Shown: piece by piece, positions 1-6,691 of the stretch | How positions within the stretch are numbered: position 1 is the stretch's first letter | Layout of the letters: every line of letters begins with the position of its first letter | Origin: Alphaproteobacteria bacterium | GTDB taxonomy: Bacteria; Pseudomonadota; Alphaproteobacteria; JAEULC01 | DNA length: 17,562 bases | Reading direction: 5' to 3' | Assembly (NCBI GenBank): GCA_020851015.1 | Contig: JADZDN010000078.1 | Coordinates: 1 to 17,562 of the forward strand | Notes under the pieces: model-generated | Database searches by the model: none | What the model was told of the DNA's origin: nothing | Seen by the model: the letters and a program-made list of their open reading frames with translations, nothing else | Made by a program: the position numbers and the translations under genes

Positions 1-524
<524 letters not shown>

Positions 525-527
525 AAC

Positions 528-555
528 GGCGCCGGGGCCGGGTGGCCCGGGCGCC
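528..555 (+). terminator. Strong GC hairpin immediately after ccr (terminator-like, no U-tract)
   Basis: Positions 528-539 pair with 544-555 around a GGGT loop: a 12-bp stem with a single mismatch (534 opposite 549). It starts 3 nt after the ccr stop codon, where a terminator or 3'-end-stabilising hairpin is expected. No run of T follows (the next bases are GTACGTCG), so intrinsic termination may be weak, and it could instead protect the ccr mRNA 3' end. Confidence 0.55.
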
Positions 556-576
556 GTACGTCGAGACAATGAAGAA

Positions 577-596
577 GCCGGTCTGGAAAGACCGGC
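577..596 (+). promoter_or_regulatory. Leader hairpin with GNRA loop upstream of SBP1
   Basis: A perfect 8-bp stem (577-584 with 589-596) closes a GGAA tetraloop, which fits the stable GNRA class. It ends 4 nt before the Shine-Dalgarno GGGAGG (601-606) of SBP1. It is well placed to act as an mRNA 5' stabiliser or to keep the ribosome site open. No clear -35/-10 pair is visible in the 88-bp gap, so the SBP1 promoter is either weakly conserved or further upstream. Confidence 0.45.
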
Positions 597-612
597 GATC
601 GGGAGGAACGAC

Positions 613-1677
613 ATGACCAAGTTCTCACGGCTGACCAGGCGCCAGCTGATCCGCGCGACCGGCGCGTCGGCCGCCTTCATCGCCGCGCCGCAGATCCTGC
701 GGCGCACGGCCGAGGCGCAGGAGCAGACGCTGTTCGTCAATACCTGGGGCGGAAGCTGGACCGCCGCGGAAGACACGGCCTATTTCAAGCCGTTCACCGA
801 GAAGACCGGCATCAAGGTCCGCACCGTGGCGCCGGTGTCCTTCGCCAAGCTGAAGGCGCAGGTGCAGAGCAAGGTCTACGAGTGGGACGTGTCGAACGCC
901 GGCGTCGTGGAATATTCGCAGGCGGTGGTCGAGGGCCTGCTCGAGCCGGTCGACAAGTCGATCGTCGACCCGGCCAAGTTTCCCCCGGGCAACGTGGTCG
1001 ACTACGGCGTCGCGGGGGTTTCGCTCGGAACCTGCCTGGTCTATCGCAAGGACAAGTTTCCGAATGGCGGGCCGCGATCCTGGGCCGACTTCTGGGACGT
1101 GAAGAAGTTCCCGGGCAACCGGTCGCTCTACAACCGGTCGTTCACCAACCTGGCGTTCGCGCTGCTCGCCGACGGAGTGCCGGCCGACAAGCTCTATCCG
1201 ATGGATCTCGACCGCGCGTTCAAGAAGCTCGACCAGATCAAGCCGCACATCAAGGTATGGTGGACCCAGGGCAACCAGTCGCAGCAGCTGATCCAGGACG
1301 GCGAGGTCGACATGATCGCCATGTGGAACGCGCGCGCGCAGGAAATGATCGATCGCGGCTCGCCGTTCCAGATCGTCTGGAACGGGGCCGAGAACTATGG
1401 CGGCTACTGGTACGTGCCGAAGGGCGCGCCGCGCGCCAAGCTGGCGTTCCAGTTCCTCGAATTCGTGTCGCAGCCGAAGCCGCAGGCGGATTTCGTCAAT
1501 ATCCTGCCGTATGGCCCGCCGCATCCCAAGGCGTTCGACTTCATCTCGAAGGAGACCGCCTCGAAGATGCCCACGGCGCCGGACAATCTGCGCGTCAGCC
1601 ATGTGCCCGACGCCAACTGGCTGGCGCCGCGCCTGCCCGAGATCCGCGAGCGGTTCTCGCAGTGGCTGGCCTCTTGA
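613..1677 (+). CDS. ABC transporter substrate-binding protein, PotD-like, Tat-exported (SBP1)
   Basis: A 354-residue periplasmic solute-binding protein, first of four tandem paralogues. ATG 613 is chosen because GGGAGG at 601-606 precedes it at good spacing and the protein then starts with a Tat signal: TRRQLIR at residues 8-14, a hydrophobic stretch, and an AEA cleavage site near residue 35. The mature protein opens with NTWGGSW at 43-49 and carries SWADFWDVKKFPG, IKPHIKVWW and the C-terminal QWLAS shared by all four copies. I infer the spermidine/putrescine-type (PotD-like) extracellular binding-protein family from the fold-like pattern and the linked PotABC-type transporter; the ligand cannot be read. 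The ligand-side segment NAGVVEYSQAV groups it with SBP2 rather than SBP3/4. It presumably delivers ligand to the permeases at 5026-6691. An 82-nt stretch (1213-1294) is identical to part of SBP4. Confidence 0.9.
   Translation: MTKFSRLTRRQLIRATGASAAFIAAPQILRRTAEAQEQTLFVNTWGGSWTAAEDTAYFKPFTEKTGIKVRTVAPVSFAKLKAQVQSKVYEWDVSNAGVVEYSQAVVEGLLEPVDKSIVDPAKFPPGNVVDYGVAGVSLGTCLVYRKDKFPNGGPRSWADFWDVKKFPGNRSLYNRSFTNLAFALLADGVPADKLYPMDLDRAFKKLDQIKPHIKVWWTQGNQSQQLIQDGEVDMIAMWNARAQEMIDRGSPFQIVWNGAENYGGYWYVPKGAPRAKLAFQFLEFVSQPKPQADFVNILPYGPPHPKAFDFISKETASKMPTAPDNLRVSHVPDANWLAPRLPEIRERFSQWLAS
1213..1294 (+). repeat. 82-nt exact repeat, copy 1 (inside SBP1)
   Basis: This stretch, encoding the AFKKLDQIKPHIKVWW-NQSQQL region, is identical base for base to 4577-4658 in SBP4. 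By direct count the matching stretch differs at 9 positions in the neighbouring SBP2 and at 2 in SBP3. Downstream of it SBP1 again resembles SBP2, so the patch looks like a conversion or recombination tract. Confidence 0.85.
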
Positions 1678-1693
1678 CCTGACCTGCACGGCT

Positions 1694-1709
1694 GGCCAGG
1701 CCGCTGGTC
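1694..1709 (+). promoter_or_regulatory. Small hairpin in the SBP1-SBP2 gap
   Basis: Positions 1694-1699 pair with 1704-1709 (6 bp, one G-U) around a GCCG loop. The short inverted repeat GGTCG-A-CGACC at 1706-1716 overlaps it as an alternative fold. It lies between the SBP1 stop and the purine-rich GGGGGTGGA before SBP2. In DNA this GC-rich such a hairpin can arise by chance; it is listed because all four SBP genes have one in this position. Confidence 0.25.
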
Positions 1710-1731
1710 GACGACCGCCCGGGGGTGGACG

Positions 1732-2796
1732 ATGAAAACGCCGCGTAGCCGCACCGCGCTTTCCCGGCGGCGGATGCTGGTGACCGCCGCCGGGGCCGCA
1801 TCGGCCCTGGCGCTGCCCGGCAAGCCCCTCGTGGGGCAGACCCGGACGGTCTATGTCAACACCTGGGGCGGCAGCTGGACCGCCGCGGAAGACACGGCCT
1901 ATTTCAAGCCGTTCACGCAGGCGACCGGCATCCAGGTCCGCACGGTGGCCCCGGTCTCCTTCGCCAAGCTCAAGGCGCAGGTGCAGACCGGGCAATACGA
2001 ATGGGACGCCTCGGGCCTCGGGATCGTCGAGTACAGCCAGGCGGTGCACGAGAATCTGCTCGAGCCGGTCGACTTCTCGATCATCGACCGCAACGCGATG
2101 CCGCCTGCCAACATCAAGTCGCACGGCGTGTCCTCGGTGACGCTCAGCACCTGCCTGGTCTACCGCAAGGACAAGTTCCCGAACGGCGGGCCGCAGTCCT
2201 GGGCCGACTTCTGGGACGTGAAGAAGTTCCCGGGCAAGCGCTGCCTGTATGACCGCTCCTTCACCACGCTCGCCTTCGCCTTGCTGGCCGACGGCGTGCC
2301 GGCCGACAAGCTGTACCCGCTCGATCTCGACCGGGCGTTCAAGAAGCTCGACGAGATCAAGCCGCACATCAAGGTGTGGTGGAGTCAGGGCGCGCAGTCC
2401 CAGCAGCTGATCCAGGACGGCGAAGTCGACATGATCGCCATGTGGAACGCGCGGGCGCAGGAGCTGATCGATCGCGGCGAGCCGCTGGAGATCGCCTGGA
2501 ACGGCGCCGAGCTCTACACGAGTTTCCGCTTCGTGCCGCGGGGCAATCCGCGCGCCAAGCTGGCGTGGGAGTACCTGAAGTTCATCTCCGAGCCCAAGCA
2601 GGAGGCGGCATTCTGCTCGATCCTGCCCTATGGGCCCAACAACCCGAAATCGTTCGACCATATCGCGCCGGACGTGGCGGCCAAGCTGCCGACGCGGCCG
2701 GATCGCGTGAAGGTCGCGCACCAGCCCGATGCCGAGTGGCTGGCGCCGCGCCTTGCGGGGATTCGCGAACGCTTCGCCCAGTGGCTCGCGAGCTGA
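1732..2796 (+). CDS. ABC transporter substrate-binding protein, PotD-like, Tat-exported (SBP2)
   Basis: Second tandem binding protein, 354 residues, starting 54 bp after SBP1. ATG 1732 follows GGGGGTGGA and opens a Tat signal peptide with SRRRMLV at residues 11-17 and likely cleavage after the LVG near residue 35. It carries the shared core: NTWGGSW at 43-49, SWADFWDVKKFPG, IKPHIKVWW and the QWLAS end. It is closest to SBP1, with the same length and nearly the same block from the mature N-terminus (TAAEDTAYFKPFT) and the same VEYSQAV ligand-side segment. The lobe segment near the end differs (LYTSFRFVPRG against NYGGYWYVPKG in SBP1), the most likely place for a ligand difference. It is a periplasmic receptor inferred to feed the same permease pair. 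The family call rests on pattern and context, and the ligand is unknown. Confidence 0.9.
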   Translation: MKTPRSRTALSRRRMLVTAAGAASALALPGKPLVGQTRTVYVNTWGGSWTAAEDTAYFKPFTQATGIQVRTVAPVSFAKLKAQVQTGQYEWDASGLGIVEYSQAVHENLLEPVDFSIIDRNAMPPANIKSHGVSSVTLSTCLVYRKDKFPNGGPQSWADFWDVKKFPGKRCLYDRSFTTLAFALLADGVPADKLYPLDLDRAFKKLDEIKPHIKVWWSQGAQSQQLIQDGEVDMIAMWNARAQELIDRGEPLEIAWNGAELYTSFRFVPRGNPRAKLAWEYLKFISEPKQEAAFCSILPYGPNNPKSFDHIAPDVAAKLPTRPDRVKVAHQPDAEWLAPRLAGIRERFAQWLAS

Positions 2797-2808
2797 GGCT
2801 TTTGGCGT

Positions 2809-2825
2809 GCGCCGCGCCGCGGCGC
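2809..2825 (+). promoter_or_regulatory. GC hairpin in the SBP2-SBP3 gap
   Basis: A perfect 7-bp stem (2809-2815 with 2819-2825) has a 3-nt loop. It lies 12 nt after the SBP2 stop and 8 nt before the GGGGAGG Shine-Dalgarno (2834-2840) of SBP3. It may be an intercistronic stabiliser; GC content makes chance formation possible. Confidence 0.3.
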
Positions 2826-2845
2826 CTTGGGATGGGGAGGGCAAG

Positions 2846-3919
2846 ATGGCAAACAGGAACCGATACCGGATCACGCGCCGCCGCCTGATCAAGGTCGGCG
2901 GTTCGGCGGCAGCGGCCGGCGTACTGGGACCGCTGCTGCTGACCGAACGCACGATCGCGCAGACCCGTACGGTCTATGTCAACACCTGGGGCGGAAGCTG
3001 GACCGCGGCCGAGGAAGCCGCCTTCTTCAAGCCCTTCACCGACGCGACCGGAATCCGGGTGCGCACGGTGGCGCCGGTGTCCTATGCCAAGCTCAAGGCC
3101 CAGGTGCAGAGCGGCACCTATGAATGGGACATCACCGCGATCAACCAGTCCGACTGGCTGCGGGCGGAACGCGACGGCTTCGTCGAGCCGATCGACTGGA
3201 CCGTCGTGCAGAAGGACAAGCTGTTTCCCGATGCCGTGTTCGCCAACGGCATCGCCTACTGCGCGCTGGGCACCAATCTCTGCTACCGCAAGGACAAGTT
3301 CCCGAACGGGGGCCCGAAATCCTGGGCCGATTTCTGGGACGTCAAGAAGTTCCCGGGCAATCGCTCGCTCTACAACAATGCGCCGCGCAGCGTCTTGTAT
3401 GCGCTGCTGGCCGACGGCGTGCCGCACGACAAGGTCTATCCGCTCGACGTCGACCGGGCGTTCAAGAAGCTCGACCAGATCAAGCCGCACATCAAGGTGT
3501 GGTGGACCCAGGGCAACCAGTCGCAGCAGCTGATCCGCGACGGCGAGATCGACATGATGGCGATCTGGAACGCGCGGGCCAGCGAGCTGGCGGAGCAGGG
3601 CGTGCCGGTCGAGCTGGTGTGGAACGGCGCGCATGTCGGCATCACCATGTGGGGCGTGGCCAAGGGCGCGCCGAACCGCAAGCTGGCCTGGGAGTTCATC
3701 CAGTTCGCCGTGCAGCCCAAGCCCCAGGCCGAGTTCTGCAACCGGCTGTTCTACGGGCCGACCAATCCCAAGGCCTACGAGTTCGTCAAGCCCGAGATCG
3801 CCAAGCAGATGCCGACATGGCCGGAAAACGCGAAGCAGACCATTGTCGCCAACGTGGAGTGGGAAGCGGCCAACAGCGCCTCGCTCCAGGAGCGTTTCAC
3901 GCAGTGGCTGGCGTCATAA
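2846..3919 (+). CDS. ABC transporter substrate-binding protein, PotD-like, Tat-exported (SBP3)
   Basis: Third tandem binding protein, 357 residues. The frame stays open further upstream into SBP2, but ATG 2846 is clearly the start: GGGGAGG at 2834-2840 precedes it and the product begins with a Tat signal (TRRRLIK at residues 10-16, TIA cleavage site near 38). The mature protein has NTWGGSW at 46-52, then DITAINQSDWLRAERDGFVEPIDW where SBP1/2 have the VEYSQAV segment, NGIAYCALGTNLCYRKDKFP, the shared WADFWDVKKFPG and IKPHIKVWWTQGNQSQQL blocks, and FYGPTNPKAYEFVKPE near the end. It forms a clear pair with SBP4. It probably binds a different but related ligand from SBP1/2 and uses the same membrane permeases; this is inference from the diverged ligand-side segments. 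Confidence 0.9.
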   Translation: MANRNRYRITRRRLIKVGGSAAAAGVLGPLLLTERTIAQTRTVYVNTWGGSWTAAEEAAFFKPFTDATGIRVRTVAPVSYAKLKAQVQSGTYEWDITAINQSDWLRAERDGFVEPIDWTVVQKDKLFPDAVFANGIAYCALGTNLCYRKDKFPNGGPKSWADFWDVKKFPGNRSLYNNAPRSVLYALLADGVPHDKVYPLDVDRAFKKLDQIKPHIKVWWTQGNQSQQLIRDGEIDMMAIWNARASELAEQGVPVELVWNGAHVGITMWGVAKGAPNRKLAWEFIQFAVQPKPQAEFCNRLFYGPTNPKAYEFVKPEIAKQMPTWPENAKQTIVANVEWEAANSASLQERFTQWLAS

Positions 3920-3925
3920 GCCGGG

Positions 3926-3937
3926 AAGCCATGGCTT
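3926..3937 (+). promoter_or_regulatory. 12-bp perfect palindrome in the SBP3-SBP4 gap
   Basis: AAGCCATGGCTT reads the same on both strands. It lies 6 nt after the SBP3 stop and 15 nt before the AAGGGAGG Shine-Dalgarno (3953-3960) of SBP4. It could be a dimeric-protein site or a small RNA hairpin (4-bp stem, CATG loop). Nothing links it to a specific regulator. Confidence 0.25.
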
Positions 3938-3967
3938 GACGCCGCCAGGGACAAGGGAGGAATCGGC

Positions 3968-5041
3968 ATGACAAGAGGCAGAAAAATCGCCTTGAGCCGC
4001 CGCCGCGTGCTGAAGACCGGCGGCGCCCTGGCGGCCGGCGCGGTCATGGGGCCGCTGCTGGTGACCGAGCGCACGATCGCCCAGACGCGCACCATCTACG
4101 TGAACACCTGGGGCGGAAGCTGGACCGCGGCCGAGGAGGCCGCCTTCTTCAAGCCCTTCACCGAGGCGACCGGCATCCGCGTGCGCACCGTCGCGCCGGT
4201 CTCGTTCGCCAAGCTCAAGGCCCAGGTGCAAAGCGGCAACTATGAATGGGACGTGACGGGCATCAACCAGTCCGAATGGCTGCGCGCCGAGCGCGAGGGC
4301 TTCGTCGAGCCGATCGACTGGACGGTCGTCCAGAAGGACAAACTGTTTCCCAACGCGGTGTTCGCCAACGGCATCGCCTATTGCGCGCTGGGTACCAACC
4401 TGGCCTACCGCAGCGACAAGTTCCCGAACGGTGCGCCGAAATCCTGGGCCGATTTCTGGGACGTGAAGAAATTCCCCGGCACGCGGTCGATGTACAACAA
4501 CGCGCCGCGCACGCTGATCGCCGCCGCGCTGGCCGACGGCGTGCCGATCGACAAGGTCTATCCGCTGGATGTCGAGCGCGCGTTCAAGAAGCTCGACCAG
4601 ATCAAGCCGCACATCAAGGTATGGTGGACCCAGGGCAACCAGTCGCAGCAGCTGATCCGCGATGGCGAGACCGACATGATCGTCATGTGGACCGCGCGGG
4701 CCAGCGAGCTGAAGGAGCAGGGGCATCCCGTCGAGCTGGTGTGGAACGGCGGCATGGTCAGCACCACGATGTGGGGCGTGGCCAAGGGCGCGCCCAACCG
4801 CAAGCTGGCCTGGGAGTTCATCCAGTTCGCCGTACAGCCCAAGCCGCAGGCGGAGTTTTGCAACCGCCTGTTCTACGGCCCGACCAACCCGAAGGCCTTC
4901 GAGTTCGTCAAGCCGGAGGTCGCCAAGCAGATGCCGACCTACGAACCCAACGCGAAGCAGATGGTGGTGACGGATCCGGACTGGGAAGCCGCCAACGCCG
5001 CGCAATTGCAGGAACGATTCGCGCAATGGCTGGCGTCGTAG
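3968..5041 (+). CDS. ABC transporter substrate-binding protein, PotD-like, Tat-exported (SBP4)
   Basis: Fourth tandem binding protein, 357 residues, same length as SBP3. ATG 3968 follows AAGGGAGG at 3953-3960. The Tat signal has SRRRVLK at residues 10-16 and a TIA cleavage site near 38; the TERTIAQTRT junction is identical to that of SBP3. The mature chain has NTWGGSW at 46-52, GINQSEWLRAEREGFVEPIDW, NGIAYCALGTNLAYRSDKFP, WADFWDVKKFPG and the MWGVAKGAPNRKLAWEFIQF lobe segment. Differences from SBP3 include S for K in the YRSDKFP segment and a TMPT-free MPTYEPNAKQ tail. The first permease starts inside its last codons (16-bp overlap), so it is translationally tied to the membrane component. 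Positions 4577-4658 are identical to part of SBP1. The ligand is unknown. Confidence 0.9.
   Translation: MTRGRKIALSRRRVLKTGGALAAGAVMGPLLVTERTIAQTRTIYVNTWGGSWTAAEEAAFFKPFTEATGIRVRTVAPVSFAKLKAQVQSGNYEWDVTGINQSEWLRAEREGFVEPIDWTVVQKDKLFPNAVFANGIAYCALGTNLAYRSDKFPNGAPKSWADFWDVKKFPGTRSMYNNAPRTLIAAALADGVPIDKVYPLDVERAFKKLDQIKPHIKVWWTQGNQSQQLIRDGETDMIVMWTARASELKEQGHPVELVWNGGMVSTTMWGVAKGAPNRKLAWEFIQFAVQPKPQAEFCNRLFYGPTNPKAFEFVKPEVAKQMPTYEPNAKQMVVTDPDWEAANAAQLQERFAQWLAS
4577..4658 (+). repeat. 82-nt exact repeat, copy 2 (inside SBP4)
   Basis: Identical to 1213-1294 in SBP1, about 3.4 kb upstream. It encodes the conserved AFKKLDQIKPHIKVWW block. It could be a substrate for recombination that deletes or fuses binding-protein genes. 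Confidence 0.85.
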
Positions 5042-5907
5042 CGGCTTCATCGCGGGAAGTAGGGCTGGCCGCGCCCGCGCGCGGCCTTCCCGCCGACTCG
5101 ACGCCCTGGCTGCTGCTGGCGCCGGCAACGCTGGCGCTCGTGATCCTGTTCGTGCTGCCGATCGGCTATGTGCTGATGCTCAGCATCACGGATCCTTCGG
5201 TGTCCCTCGCGCACTACCGGCGGATCTTCAGCGTTCCGCTCTACACCAGGGTCCTGTTCAACACCTTCACCACCGCGTTGACCGTCACTGGGGCCTGCCT
5301 GCTGCTGGGCTATCCGGTCGCCTACGTGATGGCCCGACGAAACGACTGGGTGTCGACGGCGCTCTTGATCTGCGTCGCGGTCTGCTTCTGGACCGGCTTC
5401 ATCGTGCGCACCTATGCATGGCTGGTCATCCTCGGCAACAAGGGGCCGGTCGTCGCGGTCTACCAGGCGCTGGGCATGGGCGCGCCGCCGCGTCTGCTGT
5501 TCACGACGTTCAGCTCGATCCTCGGCATGGTCCACATCCTGCTGCCGTACATGGTGCTGGCCCTCTACAGCGTGATGAAGAAGATCGATCCGAACCTGCT
5601 GCGCGCCTCGGCGAGCCTGGGCGCGCGGCCGGCCGCCTCTTTCCGCGCCGTGTATCTGCCGCTAACCCTTCCCGGCGTGGTCAACGGCGGCATCCTGGTC
5701 TTCACGATCTGCCTGGGGTTCTTCATCACGCCGATTCTGCTGGGCACGCCGAAGGACATGATGATCTCGCAGCTCATCAACCAGCAGATCGAGGAGCTGC
5801 TGGCCTGGGGCTTCGCATCGGCCGTGGCCGTGGTGCTGCTGGTGGCTACGTCGATCGTGCTGGCGATCTACAACCGCTTCGCCGGCCTCGACCGCCTGTG
5901 GGGCTGA
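5026..5907 (+). CDS. ABC transporter permease, PotB-type
   Basis: A 293-residue inner-membrane permease. ATG 5026 overlaps the end of SBP4 by 16 bp and is the only ATG, GTG or TTG in frame before the first membrane segment, so the start is well fixed although its ribosome site is weak. About six hydrophobic segments are visible, beginning with WLLLAPATLALVILFVLP near residue 28 and ending with AVAVVLLVATSIVLAIYN near residue 280. The EAA-loop, which docks the ATPase, spans roughly residues 193-217 (LRASASLGA, then YLPLTLPGV). The layout fits the PotB subunit of polyamine/opine-type importers. It forms the translocation channel with the next gene and presumably serves all four binding proteins upstream, because no other permease lies in module A. 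Confidence 0.92.
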   Translation: MAGVVAASSREVGLAAPARGLPADSTPWLLLAPATLALVILFVLPIGYVLMLSITDPSVSLAHYRRIFSVPLYTRVLFNTFTTALTVTGACLLLGYPVAYVMARRNDWVSTALLICVAVCFWTGFIVRTYAWLVILGNKGPVVAVYQALGMGAPPRLLFTTFSSILGMVHILLPYMVLALYSVMKKIDPNLLRASASLGARPAASFRAVYLPLTLPGVVNGGILVFTICLGFFITPILLGTPKDMMISQLINQQIEELLAWGFASAVAVVLLVATSIVLAIYNRFAGLDRLWG

Positions 5908-5923
5908 GGCGGGGGGCGGCGGC

Positions 5924-6691
5924 ATGATCCTGGCGATAGCCGTGCTGGTGGCGCTGTTCCTCATCGCGCCGATCCTGATCATCATCCCGATGTCGTTCAG
6001 CACGGCCGTGTCCTTCCAGTTTCCGCCGCCGGGCTATTCGCTGGGCTACTACCGCGCCTATTTCGCGTCGCACGACTGGCTTGACCCGACCGTCAACAGC
6101 TTCGTCATCGCGACCGCGAGCATGATCCTGACGATGCTGCTGGTCGTGCCGGCCTCGTTCGGCTACGTGCGCTACCGGTTCCGCGGCAAGGCCCTGTTCA
6201 ACCTGCTGATGATGTCGCCCCTGATCGTGCCGCACGTGGTCGCGGCGCTGGCCTATTACGGATACCTGAGCGCGATGAAGTTGAGCGGCACGCTGGCGGG
6301 GGTCGTGCTGGCGCATGGCATGCTGGCCGTGCCGGTCGCGTTCCTGGTGGTTTGCGCCACCCTGAAGGGATTCGACCGCAATCTCGAGCGTGCGGCGATG
6401 AGCGCCGGCGCCGGCCCGCTGCGGACGTTCTTCTACGTGACGCTGCCGGTGCTGCGGCCCGGCATGATGGTGGGCGCGCTGTTCGCGTTCCTGGCGTCGT
6501 TCAACGAGGCCGTCGTCGCGATCTTCATCTCCGGCCGCGACGCGGCGACCCTGCCGAAGAAGATGTACGAGAGCATCCGGCTTGAATCCGATCCGATCAT
6601 CGCCGTCGTCTCGTCCCTGCTGATCAGCGCCGTCCTGTTCGGCGTGCTCCTGTCCGTCGTCCTGCGGAGAAAACCGGCCAATGTCCCTTGA
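5924..6691 (+). CDS. ABC transporter permease, PotC-type
   Basis: A 255-residue partner permease, starting 16 bp after the first with a G-rich stretch before ATG 5924. The chain enters the membrane almost at once (residues 2-23), and further hydrophobic segments follow, with the last near 225-247. The EAA loop lies near residues 155-180 (ERAAMSAGAGPLRTFFYVTLP, VLRPG). Later motifs FLASFNEAVVAIFISG and the KKMYESIR segment are typical of PotC-type subunits. It completes the channel heterodimer with the PotB-type protein. Its last 11 bp overlap the start of the CoA ligase, which couples uptake and substrate activation at the translation level. The cognate ATPase is not next to it but about 2.9 kb downstream. 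Confidence 0.92.
   Translation: MILAIAVLVALFLIAPILIIIPMSFSTAVSFQFPPPGYSLGYYRAYFASHDWLDPTVNSFVIATASMILTMLLVVPASFGYVRYRFRGKALFNLLMMSPLIVPHVVAALAYYGYLSAMKLSGTLAGVVLAHGMLAVPVAFLVVCATLKGFDRNLERAAMSAGAGPLRTFFYVTLPVLRPGMMVGALFAFLASFNEAVVAIFISGRDAATLPKKMYESIRLESDPIIAVVSSLLISAVLFGVLLSVVLRRKPANVP

Noticed and set aside
625..2952. Long minus-strand open frame of 775 codons opposite SBP1 and SBP2, with similar ones opposite SBP3/4 and the ligase
   Set aside because: It is a high-GC shadow of the + strand genes: composition is arginine- and leucine-rich, it mirrors the tandem repeats, and it has no recognisable domain. The + strand frames carry signal peptides, ribosome sites and family motifs.
613..5041. 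The four tandem SBP genes as an assembly duplication artefact
   Set aside because: The copies differ throughout at the DNA and protein level, have different gaps and signal peptides, and fall into two classes, so they are genuine paralogues. Only the 82-nt tract is identical.
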